This document shows, one piece after another, positions 26,754-34,126 of a stretch of DNA of 64,000 bases. The number at the start of each line of letters is the position of its first letter. The first letter of the stretch is position 1. The notes beneath the pieces are model-generated. The model had not been told where the DNA came from and did not search any database. It worked only from the letters and a program-made list of their open reading frames with translations. Both the position numbers and the translations under genes were made by a program. The DNA lies in the NCBI GenBank assembly GCA_942491735.1, contig CALOCN010000018.1:26507-90506 (forward strand), in the 5' to 3' direction. This stretch comes from CALOCN01 sp942491735 (GTDB lineage Bacteria > Eisenbacteria > RBG-16-71-46 > JABDJR01).

Positions 26754-27692
26754 CTATACGTCTTCTGCAGGATTTCCACTGCTCGTCGACGCGGCCTGTC
26801 CGGCAGCGCCTGGCGCCCGCGGGCCGGTGTAGTCCTCTCCGTAGGCGCCCTTCGCGGGACGGCTGCGTTTGGTGGGCGCCGACACCCCTGGGGCCAGCCG
26901 CCTGCTGTACACGAGGAACGCGGTGTGCCCGACCATGCGGTGATCCGGACGCACCGCCAGCCCCTCGACGTGCCATCCGCGCAGCATCGTCTCGGACGCT
27001 TTGGGTTCGGTCCAACCGCCGGTGGCGCGCAGCGTTTCGACCGTGCGGGACAACTGCGTCGTGGTCGCGACGTACACACACAAAACCCCGCCGGGGCGCA
27101 GGCAGTCGGCCACCACCTCGAGCATGTCCCACGGGTTGAGCAGATCCAGCACGACCCGGTCGAAGGGCCCCTCGGGTGCGACCTGCTCCAGTGCGCCGGT
27201 GTGCAGCGCCCAGTTCTCAGGCTTGTGGCCGAAGTACTTGGTCACATTGCGCTGTGCGATTTCGGCGAAGTCAGGACGCTTCTCCACGGAGGTGAGGTGA
27301 CCCGTCGGGGTGACGCCGCGCAGCAGCCAGCAACTCAGCGCGCCGGAACCCGCCCCGGCCTCCAGGACGCGCATGCCCGGCCCGATGTCCGCGAACGCCA
27401 TGATCAACGCGGCGTCTTTCGGGTAGATGATGGTGGCACCGCGGGGCATGGACATGACGAAGTCGTGCAGCAACGGCCGCAGAGCCAGGTAGACCGTTCC
27501 CTTGCTGGAGGTGACCACGACGCCTTCTGACGACCCGATCAGGTCATCGTGGTCTATCCCGCCCTTCTCGGTGTGGAACCGTTGCCCGGGGATGAGGGTG
27601 ATGGTGTGCATGCGCCCGCGGGCGTCGGTCAGTTGAACCTGATCGCCGGCAGCGAACAACGCGGACTCGGGCACCGGTGGGGTGGTTGTCAC
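26754..27692 (-). CDS. trmI: tRNA (adenine-58-N1)-methyltransferase TrmI
   Basis: A 312-residue SAM-dependent methyltransferase that makes m1A58 in the T-loop of tRNA. The N-terminal small beta domain is followed by IYPKDAALIMAFADIGPGMRVLEAGAGSGALS (SAM site), TSVEKRPDFAEIAQRN and the catalytic-region VLDLLNPWDML. A basic, low-complexity C-terminal tail is extra. GTG 27692 fits homologue lengths and follows TAGTGT by eight bases; a longer upstream frame would run antisense into the M50 gene. Its place beside arc is conserved in actinobacteria. Confidence 0.93.
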   Translation of the reverse strand: MTTTPPVPESALFAAGDQVQLTDARGRMHTITLIPGQRFHTEKGGIDHDDLIGSSEGVVVTSSKGTVYLALRPLLHDFVMSMPRGATIIYPKDAALIMAFADIGPGMRVLEAGAGSGALSCWLLRGVTPTGHLTSVEKRPDFAEIAQRNVTKYFGHKPENWALHTGALEQVAPEGPFDRVVLDLLNPWDMLEVVADCLRPGGVLCVYVATTTQLSRTVETLRATGGWTEPKASETMLRGWHVEGLAVRPDHRMVGHTAFLVYSRRLAPGVSAPTKRSRPAKGAYGEDYTGPRAPGAAGQAASTSSGNPAEDV

Positions 27693-27729
27693 ACTTGCCG
27701 ACACTAACGCGCGGGGTAGCCTCGGTCGT
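27693..27729. promoter_or_regulatory. Divergent promoters of trmI and M50 peptidase gene
   Basis: TAGTGT (27706-27701) faces trmI and TAGCCT (27717-27722) faces the peptidase gene. Their inner ends are ten bases apart and they point outward; both predict leaderless mRNAs (spacings eight and seven bases). Confidence 0.5.
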
Positions 27730-28806
27730 ATGGGCGAAGGCGGAGTGCGTTTCCAGATCGCCGGAATCCCCGTCAGCCTCCCGTTGGGCGGCATCCTGGC
27801 GGTCCTGCTCATCGCCTATCTGTGGGCGCCGACTTTCGAGCAGCCCGGGAGTTCCGGTTTGCTCCTGGCCGGCGTCTTCGCCGTTCTGCTGTACGTGGGT
27901 GTGCTGGTGCACGAACTCGCCCATGCCTGGGCCGCGCGATCCTTCGGCTACCCGGTCCAGGGCATCACGCTGTGGCTGCTCGGGGGCTACACCGTGTACG
28001 AGCGGCGCGACAGCAGGCCCGGTCCCGAGTTCGTGATCTCGGTGGTGGGACCGCTGTCGACGCTGGCCATCGCCGCAGGCTGCTGGGTCCTGGCAGGGGT
28101 GACCAGTGGATCCATATCGGTTCTGCTCAGTGCCCTGGCCTTCACCAATCTGCTGCTCGGCGCGCTCAATCTGTTGCCCGGTGCACCGCTGGATGGCGGC
28201 GGAATTGTGAAGTCGGCTGTCTGGCGGGCCACCGGATCGGAGAACTCCGGCGCGCGCGCCGCGGGATACGCGGGTCTGATCATCGCCGCTCTGGTGGGTG
28301 CGCTGGCCGTGGTACTGCTCAGTCGCGGGGCAGGCGGTCTGCTGACCGCGGTGCTCGCGGTGTTCCTGGGTTTCGGGGCCTATCAGTCGCTGCAGTCGGC
28401 CAAGCAGGGCCGCGCACTCGACCGCGTCATCCCGCGGTTACCGCAGATGATCCGGCCGGTGCTGGCGGTCAGCGAGACCGACCGGCTGGGTGCGGTGCTG
28501 TCGCGGTGGGATCAGACCTCGCAGGTGGCGGTCGTGACAGTGGATGGCCGCGGGCGTCTACTGGCGGCCCTGTCGCTGGCCGCCGCGGACGCCGTGCCAG
28601 CCGATCAACGCGGTGCTGTCGCGGTGGGTCCTTTCACCGTCGCCATTCCCGCTGAGCAGAGGGCCGTCCTGGACGACCAGCCCTCGCGAATGCTGCAGAC
28701 CCTGGCGGACAGCGGTCAATCCGTGGTCTTCGTCACTGAGCCCGATGGCCGCCCGCTGGGGGTGCTGATGGCTGCGGACGTCAATGCTGCGCTCGACCGC
28801 CACTGA
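27730..28806 (+). CDS. Site-2-protease-type M50 metallopeptidase
   Basis: A 358-residue polytopic membrane protein. The zinc-binding HELAH (61-65) lies in a membrane helix and the distal NLLPGAPLDGG supplies the third ligand Asp, the signature of the M50 (SpoIVFB/Rip3-like) group that cleaves membrane-embedded substrates. The C-terminal 120 residues form a soluble regulatory region with a CBS-like pattern (VVTVDGRGRLLAAL, VVFVTEPDGRPLGVLMAADV). The ATG follows TAGCCT by seven bases. The substrate is unknown; an anti-sigma factor would be typical. Confidence 0.88.
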   Translation: MGEGGVRFQIAGIPVSLPLGGILAVLLIAYLWAPTFEQPGSSGLLLAGVFAVLLYVGVLVHELAHAWAARSFGYPVQGITLWLLGGYTVYERRDSRPGPEFVISVVGPLSTLAIAAGCWVLAGVTSGSISVLLSALAFTNLLLGALNLLPGAPLDGGGIVKSAVWRATGSENSGARAAGYAGLIIAALVGALAVVLLSRGAGGLLTAVLAVFLGFGAYQSLQSAKQGRALDRVIPRLPQMIRPVLAVSETDRLGAVLSRWDQTSQVAVVTVDGRGRLLAALSLAAADAVPADQRGAVAVGPFTVAIPAEQRAVLDDQPSRMLQTLADSGQSVVFVTEPDGRPLGVLMAADVNAALDRH

Positions 28807-28868
28807 GATCCTTGGCCCTTCTGGACCGGGCGGATGCACTCCGGAGAGTCCATTGATCAAGGAGGCGA

Positions 28869-29012
28869 GTGCCCAACAACGTCGCCCCTGCCACCGCCCT
28901 CAAGGGGTTGCCGCTTGGTCAGACATCCAGGGCGATCCTGTTGGGGTCCAGGGAGAACGAGGGCGGCGTTGTTGGGGGATTTCGGGGCGGCAAGTGCCCA
29001 ACAACGTCGCCC
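28869..29012. repeat. Intergenic repeat cluster, family P4
   Basis: Two identical 19-mers, GTGCCCAACAACGTCGCCC, stand at 28869-28887 and 28994-29012. Between them are inverted versions, GGGCGGCGTTGTTGGG at 28961-28976 and a weaker GGGCGATCCTGTTGGG near 28931. The order direct-inverted-inverted-direct can form two successive hairpins. It fills most of the 292-base gap between the M50 and nuclease genes, and no gene is seen there. Confidence 0.65.
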
Positions 29013-29098
29013 TTGAGCTGAATGTCACCTCGCGGGCGCGACACGTCCGTTGTGGACATCGGCCGGACTTGTCGTAGGTGCGACTTACTGTGAGGAGC

Positions 29099-30040
29099 GT
29101 GAATAGTTCCGCCGCACCCATACGTCCCCTCGCCGACCCGGACGCCATCCGACCGCGGGAGGTCAGCGGACTGCGTGGGCATCCGGTCGTAGGTGCCCTG
29201 TCCCCGAGCAGGGCGTCGGACTTCTTGACCTGCCCGCTGCTCTACCGCTTCCGGGCGATCGACCGCCTGCCGGAACGCCCCGGCCGTGCGGCGTTCCGTG
29301 GAACCCTCGTGCACGAGGTCCTCGACCGTTTGTACGACCTCCCGGCGCCGACCCGTGATGAAGAGGTTGCCCGGGCCATGGTGCCCCAGGCGCTGGCCGA
29401 CCTGCTGGCAGCTGAGCCGGATGCTGCTTTCGCCCTGATCGAAGACGCTCAATGGCCGGCCGATTCCGCCCCGGAGGTCACCGACGAGGTCCGCGACCTG
29501 GTGATCCGGGAGGCGCAGGCCCTGCTGCAGACGTACTTCACCATGGAGGATCCGACGTCGATCGACCCTGTGAGCCGCGAGCAACTCGTCGAGGTGGGCA
29601 TCGGCGAGGACCTCCTGCTACGTGGTTATGTGGACCGGATGGACTCCCCCGGCGGCAAGTTGCGGGTGGTCGACTACAAGACCGGGCGTGCACCCAAAGA
29701 GGTGTGGGAGCAGTCCGCGATGTTCCAGCTGCGCTTCTACGCCCTCATGGTCCATCGGGCCACCGGCGAGGTGCCCGATCGACTCCAACTGCTCTACTTG
29801 GGCAACGGGGAAGTCCTCACCTATCACCCGGATCCCGAAGACCTCGACCGTTTCGAACGCAAACTCGCGGCGTTGTGGAAGGCCATCAAACGGGCCGCGG
29901 AGACTCAGGACTGGCGTCCCCGGTCGTCCAAGAAATGCCGGTGGTGTTCGCATCAGGCCCTGTGTCCCGAATTCGGGGGAACGCCTCCCCCGCTCCCCGA
30001 CCAGCCGAGTGCAGCAACGTCACTTACGGTTGAGGGGTGA
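29099..30040 (+). CDS. RecB-family PD-(D/E)XK nuclease with Fe-S cysteines
   Basis: A 313-residue Cas4/AddB-like exonuclease domain. The motif GTLVHEVLDRL, the catalytic GYVDRMD and VVDYKTGRAPKE (D-x-K) and a Gln-rich helix VWEQSAMFQLRFYALM are all present. One Cys in FLTCPLLYRF and three in CRWCSHQALCPEF make the four-cysteine iron-sulphur staple of this family. There is no helicase partner or CRISPR array nearby, so it is the stand-alone actinobacterial type of unknown substrate. GTG 29099 follows TACTGT by seven bases; its stop overlaps the next start. Confidence 0.9.
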   Translation: MNSSAAPIRPLADPDAIRPREVSGLRGHPVVGALSPSRASDFLTCPLLYRFRAIDRLPERPGRAAFRGTLVHEVLDRLYDLPAPTRDEEVARAMVPQALADLLAAEPDAAFALIEDAQWPADSAPEVTDEVRDLVIREAQALLQTYFTMEDPTSIDPVSREQLVEVGIGEDLLLRGYVDRMDSPGGKLRVVDYKTGRAPKEVWEQSAMFQLRFYALMVHRATGEVPDRLQLLYLGNGEVLTYHPDPEDLDRFERKLAALWKAIKRAAETQDWRPRSSKKCRWCSHQALCPEFGGTPPPLPDQPSAATSLTVEG

Positions 30041-30804
30041 CTACGACCGCAACGACCGCCGCCTCGGCCCGCGGCCTCACCAAGGTGTACGGCGAGGGAG
30101 AGGCCCGCGTAGTAGCCCTCAATGACGTTGACATCGATATCGAACAAGGGCACTTCACCGCCATCATGGGTCCCTCGGGGTCTGGAAAATCCACGCTGAT
30201 GCACTGCCTGGCCGGGCTCGACTCCGTCACCGGCGGCACGGTGACCGTGGGTGAGGTTGACCTGACCACGTTGAAGGACAAGGAACTGACAGCTCTTCGG
30301 CGCGATCAGATCGGTTTCGTGTTCCAGAGTTTCAACCTGATCCCAACGCTCAACGCCGAGGAGAACATCACCCTCCCGCTGGACATCGCCGGGAGGAAAC
30401 CCGACAAACAGTGGCTCGACACCGTGATCGACACGGTGGGGCTGCGCTCGCGTCTGGATCACAAGCCCAGCGAGCTGTCCGGCGGTCAGCAGCAGCGGGT
30501 GGCCTGTGCCCGCGCGATGGCCAGCCGGCCCGCGATCATCTTTGCCGATGAACCAACCGGAAACCTCGACTCCCGCAGCGGCGCGGAGGTGCTGGGTTTC
30601 CTGAGGCGCAGCGTGGACGAGTTCGGGCAGACGATCGTGATGGTCACTCACGACCCGAACGCCGCTTCGTACGCCCAACGGGTGGTGTTCCTGGCCGATG
30701 GCCGGATCGTGGACGAGATGCGCGACCCGACCGCTGAGCGCGTCCTCGATCGCATGAAGCGCTTCGACATCGAGGGGAATCCCGTCGCCGACCCTGACGC
30801 CTGA
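30037..30804 (+). CDS. ABC transporter ATP-binding protein (LolD/MacB type)
   Basis: A 255-residue ATPase of the MacB/LolD/FtsE group, which drives mechanotransmission rather than transport across the membrane. Walker A GPSGSGKST (45-53), signature LSGGQQQRVACARA, Walker B IIFADEPTGNLDS and the H-loop VTHDP are complete. GTG 30037 lies six bases after TACGGT and overlaps the nuclease stop. Its stop overlaps the permease start (ATGA), so the two make one transporter. Confidence 0.93.
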   Translation: MTTTATTAASARGLTKVYGEGEARVVALNDVDIDIEQGHFTAIMGPSGSGKSTLMHCLAGLDSVTGGTVTVGEVDLTTLKDKELTALRRDQIGFVFQSFNLIPTLNAEENITLPLDIAGRKPDKQWLDTVIDTVGLRSRLDHKPSELSGGQQQRVACARAMASRPAIIFADEPTGNLDSRSGAEVLGFLRRSVDEFGQTIVMVTHDPNAASYAQRVVFLADGRIVDEMRDPTAERVLDRMKRFDIEGNPVADPDA

Positions 30805-33347
30805 TGCTGCGGGCAGCACTGCGCAACCTGTTCGCGCACAAACTGCGATTGGGCCTGACTGCGCTCTCGATTGTGCTGGCCGTCGCTTTCGTCGCAGGGA
30901 CGTACATCTTCACCGATTCATTGCGTGCCTCCCTGGACACGCTCATCCAGCAGAATCAGCCCGATGTGACGGTTCAACCGACGGCCGCCGACTTCACGTC
31001 CGATTTCCAAGGCGGCGGTCAGACACCCACGGTGCCCACCGATCTTGGTGATCAGATCGGGCAACTCCCCGGAGTGACGTCGGTCGTCCCCCAGATCCAG
31101 GTGACGAACGTGGTGGTCCTGGATTCGGAGGGCAAACCGCTCGGTGCCGAGTCAGGCGGTTTCGGCAGCGGCACCGTGATCGGGCAGACCTGGACACCCC
31201 CAGAGGTCAATCCGAGTGAGATCGTCGACGGCCGAGCGCCGTCGGCCGGCGATGAGATCGCGTTGGACACCGGCACCGCCGATCAGTTGGGGGTCTCGGT
31301 CGGCGACGCCGTGACGATCCTGCTGCCCTCCGGGGATCGCCGGGAGTTCGGGCTCACCGGCACGACCCGCCTACGCGGCAGCGGTTTCGGGGTGGGGTTC
31401 GCCACGTGGGACTTCGACACGGCACAGGAGTTGTTCCTCGAGCCGGGACAGGCCACAAGCCTGGCCGTGCTGGCGCAACCGACGGTCTCTCAAAGCACCG
31501 TCCGCGATGAGATCGTTCCCCTGCTACCGCCGGGGGCACAGGCGATCACCGGGGACGAGCAGGCCAGCCAGGTCTCCGAGCAACTCGACTCCGGGCTCGG
31601 ATTCCTCAACACGTTCCTGCTCGTGTTCGCGATCGTTTCGGTGTTCGTGGCCGCGTTCCTGATCTACAACACCTTCTCGATGCTGGTCGCCCAGCGAACC
31701 CGCGAACTCGCTCTGCTGCGCGCCATCGGAGCTTCCCGGTCACAGGTCCTGCGGTCGATCCTGGCGGAGGCTGCCGCGGTGGCCGTGCTGGCAAGTCTCA
31801 TAGGGATCGGCGTGGGTGCCGGGATCGCCCGTGGCCTGCAGGCGTTGTTCCAGGCCGCGGGTGCACCCTTCCCCAGTGGCCAGCTCGTCTTCGAACCCCG
31901 AACGATCGTGGTCGCGCTGGTCGTGGGCCTGTTCATCACGTTGGTCAGTGCCCTGATGCCGGCCAGGCGGGCCTCGGTGATCCCGCCCGTGGCGGCCATG
32001 CGCGAGGAACTCCCTGCCAGCCGTGCCCTGGGACGGCGGACTGTGGTCGGTGGTTTCCTATTCGGCGCAGGTCTCGGTCTGGCTGTCATGTCCCCTCGGC
32101 TGGCCGAATCCGACACCATGCAAGGTGCCCTGATGGCCGGTGTGGCGGCCGCTGCCGTTCTGGTCGGAGTGCTATCGCTCGCCCCGGAGTTGGCCCGGCC
32201 GGCCACATCGATCATCGGGACCTTGTTCCGTGGGATCAGCGGTCGTCTGGCGCGCGGCAACACGCGCCGCAACCCCCGGCGGACGGCCGCCACCGCCGGG
32301 GCGTTGACGATCGGCGTGTGTCTCATGTCGGTGATCAGTGTCCTCGCCGCAAGCACCCAGAAGTCCGTGGCCGGGATCGTGGACGACGTGATCGGTGCTG
32401 ACTTCGTGGTCACCGGCTACGGTTTCCAGCCGTTCCCGGGCAAGGTCGGAGAAGCCATTCGAGACACTGACGGGGTCTCTGAGGTGGCGGTGGTCCGGCA
32501 GGCTCCCATGCGAGCGCCCGGAACCGGTGACACGCTGGTGACCGGAGTGGATCCGATGGCCATCCAGCGTGCCCTCTCCCTGAACGTGACCGCGGGTTCA
32601 CTGGACGACCTCGCCGACGGCGATACCGCCCTTGACGCCGACACCGCGGTGGAGATCGGGGCGGGTATCGGCACGACGGTGCAGGTGCTCTCCCTGGCAG
32701 GTCCGGTTGATCTTGACGTGGTCGCGCTCTACGAACCCGCCGGCGGTCTCACCGGCTACGTGACCGATCTGCCCACAGCCCAGCGTCTCGGCACGTCCGA
32801 CGAGGACAGCGTGGTGTACGTCGTGAAGGATCCGGCGGTCCCCGCAGATGTCGTCGAAGCGGCCATCGCCACCGCGCTGGAACCGTTTCCCAACGTTCAG
32901 GTCCTCGACCAGTCCGCGTTCAAATCGAGCATCAGTGACCAGATCGGCCAACTCCTGAACTTCCTGTTCGCGCTTCTGGTGCTCGCCGTGCTGATCGCTC
33001 TGTTGGGCATCGTGAACACGCTCGCCCTCAGTGTGTTCGAACGGACACGCGAGATCGGGTTGCTGCGGGCGGTGGGCATGTGGCGCGGAGGAATCCGCCG
33101 CACGATCGTCATCGAGGCATTCATCATCGCGGTGTTCGGCGCGGTGCTCGGGATGATCGTCGGGGTCTCGTTCGGAGCTCTTCTGCAACGCATCCTCGCC
33201 AGCCAAGGCATCGAGGAGTTCGCCGTCAATGTGCCGCAACTCGCGTTGTTCCTGGTCTTGGCGGCGGTCGGCGGCGTCGTGGCTGCACTGTGGCCGGCGT
33301 GGCGCGGCTCACGCCTGCGGATCCTCACCGCCATCGCCACCGAGTGA
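30804..33347 (+). CDS. FtsX-like permease of a MacB-type ABC transporter
   Basis: An 847-residue membrane protein with two FtsX/MacB repeats: an N-terminal helix (LRLGLTALSIVLAVAFVAGTYIF), a large outside domain, three helices (about residues 265-400), then a second helix with another outside domain and three C-terminal helices (from about residue 710). This is the DUF-type double-FtsX permease common in actinobacteria. With the preceding ATPase it probably exports or extracts a lipid, peptide or lipoprotein; the cargo is not evident. Confidence 0.92.
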   Translation: MLRAALRNLFAHKLRLGLTALSIVLAVAFVAGTYIFTDSLRASLDTLIQQNQPDVTVQPTAADFTSDFQGGGQTPTVPTDLGDQIGQLPGVTSVVPQIQVTNVVVLDSEGKPLGAESGGFGSGTVIGQTWTPPEVNPSEIVDGRAPSAGDEIALDTGTADQLGVSVGDAVTILLPSGDRREFGLTGTTRLRGSGFGVGFATWDFDTAQELFLEPGQATSLAVLAQPTVSQSTVRDEIVPLLPPGAQAITGDEQASQVSEQLDSGLGFLNTFLLVFAIVSVFVAAFLIYNTFSMLVAQRTRELALLRAIGASRSQVLRSILAEAAAVAVLASLIGIGVGAGIARGLQALFQAAGAPFPSGQLVFEPRTIVVALVVGLFITLVSALMPARRASVIPPVAAMREELPASRALGRRTVVGGFLFGAGLGLAVMSPRLAESDTMQGALMAGVAAAAVLVGVLSLAPELARPATSIIGTLFRGISGRLARGNTRRNPRRTAATAGALTIGVCLMSVISVLAASTQKSVAGIVDDVIGADFVVTGYGFQPFPGKVGEAIRDTDGVSEVAVVRQAPMRAPGTGDTLVTGVDPMAIQRALSLNVTAGSLDDLADGDTALDADTAVEIGAGIGTTVQVLSLAGPVDLDVVALYEPAGGLTGYVTDLPTAQRLGTSDEDSVVYVVKDPAVPADVVEAAIATALEPFPNVQVLDQSAFKSSISDQIGQLLNFLFALLVLAVLIALLGIVNTLALSVFERTREIGLLRAVGMWRGGIRRTIVIEAFIIAVFGAVLGMIVGVSFGALLQRILASQGIEEFAVNVPQLALFLVLAAVGGVVAALWPAWRGSRLRILTAIATE

Positions 33348-33374
33348 GTTGGAGGTCGTGTCTGACGCCGGCGA

Positions 33375-33480
33375 GCACATCCGTTGGGGTCGGGTACATC
33401 CGTTGGAGTTGATCGGGCCGTCGTTCTCCAACGCCTGTGTGTTTCTCCAACGCCTGTACCTAAGTCCAACGCTTGCCGAG
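33375..33480. repeat. 19-base ladder palindrome, family P1, shortened copy A
   Basis: Two direct 19-base units (33375-33393, 33394-33412), an 11-base centre (33413-33423) and three inverted 19-base units (33424-33442, 33443-33461, 33462-33480). The unit core is CGTTGGA, inverted TCCAACG. Compared with the complete copies, one direct unit on the left is missing. It lies between the convergent permease and HAD genes. Confidence 0.85.
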
Positions 33481-33498
33481 CCCCCGGCCCCGACGGGC

Positions 33499-34119
33499 TC
33501 ACGCTAAGCCCGCAAGCCACCCCACATCCACCTCGGCAAGCGACTCCACGTGGCGGTACCGCTCACCCACGACATTCCGCAGAGCAGGTCCCACACCCAC
33601 CACGGCGCATCCGGCCGCGAGTCCTGCCGCTGCTCCGGTCGGGCTGTCCTCGATCACGACGCAGCGCCGAGGATCCACCGCCAGCCGTCGGCACGCATAG
33701 AGGAACGGCTCTGGATCGGGCTTGGGTCGTTCCACCTCGGTGGAACTCACCGTCAGATCCACCGGGACGTCGATGTTGTGCATCAGCAGGTCGAGCAGCA
33801 CCCGCCAGGAATTGCTCACCACGGCCACCGGAATCCCGGCCTGTGACGCGGCCATCATCAGTTCGCGGGCGCCGGGCATCCAATGGGCTCTCGTGGTGGA
33901 CACCTTGTGCTCGATCTCCGTGACCAGGATGCGCGCCAGATGACCGGGGTCGGCCCCGGTTCTCGAGGCCATGTGGTCCACCACCCGTGCGATGGGTCCG
34001 CCGATGCTGCTGGCCTGGTCCTCGTCGGTCCAGGTCTGGCCGAAGTAGTCCATCGTGTCGTTCTGGGCGGCTTCCCACAGCAGTTCGCTGTCCAGGAGGG
34101 TTCCGTCGAGGTCGAACAA
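33499..34119 (-). CDS. HAD-superfamily hydrolase (beta-phosphoglucomutase-like)
   Basis: A 206-residue haloacid-dehalogenase phosphatase. Motif I FDLDGTLLDSE is at the very N-terminus, motif II is VVSNSWR, the Lys of motif III is in ERPKPDPEPF and motif IV is VIEDSPTG; the helical cap after motif I is of the beta-phosphoglucomutase type. The start is odd: the only ordinary codon in frame is TTG 34119, directly before motif I. There is no upstream ATG or GTG before the metH stop, so a non-standard start slightly upstream is possible. The substrate is unknown. Confidence 0.85.
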   Translation of the reverse strand: MFDLDGTLLDSELLWEAAQNDTMDYFGQTWTDEDQASSIGGPIARVVDHMASRTGADPGHLARILVTEIEHKVSTTRAHWMPGARELMMAASQAGIPVAVVSNSWRVLLDLLMHNIDVPVDLTVSSTEVERPKPDPEPFLYACRRLAVDPRRCVVIEDSPTGAAAGLAAGCAVVGVGPALRNVVGERYRHVESLAEVDVGWLAGLA

Positions 34120-34126
34120 CAGCGCC

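Noticed and set aside
29099..30040. Cas4 of a CRISPR system
   Set aside because: The Fe-S nuclease domain is Cas4-like, but there is no cas1, cas2 or repeat array, and stand-alone RecB-like nucleases of this type are common in actinobacteria.
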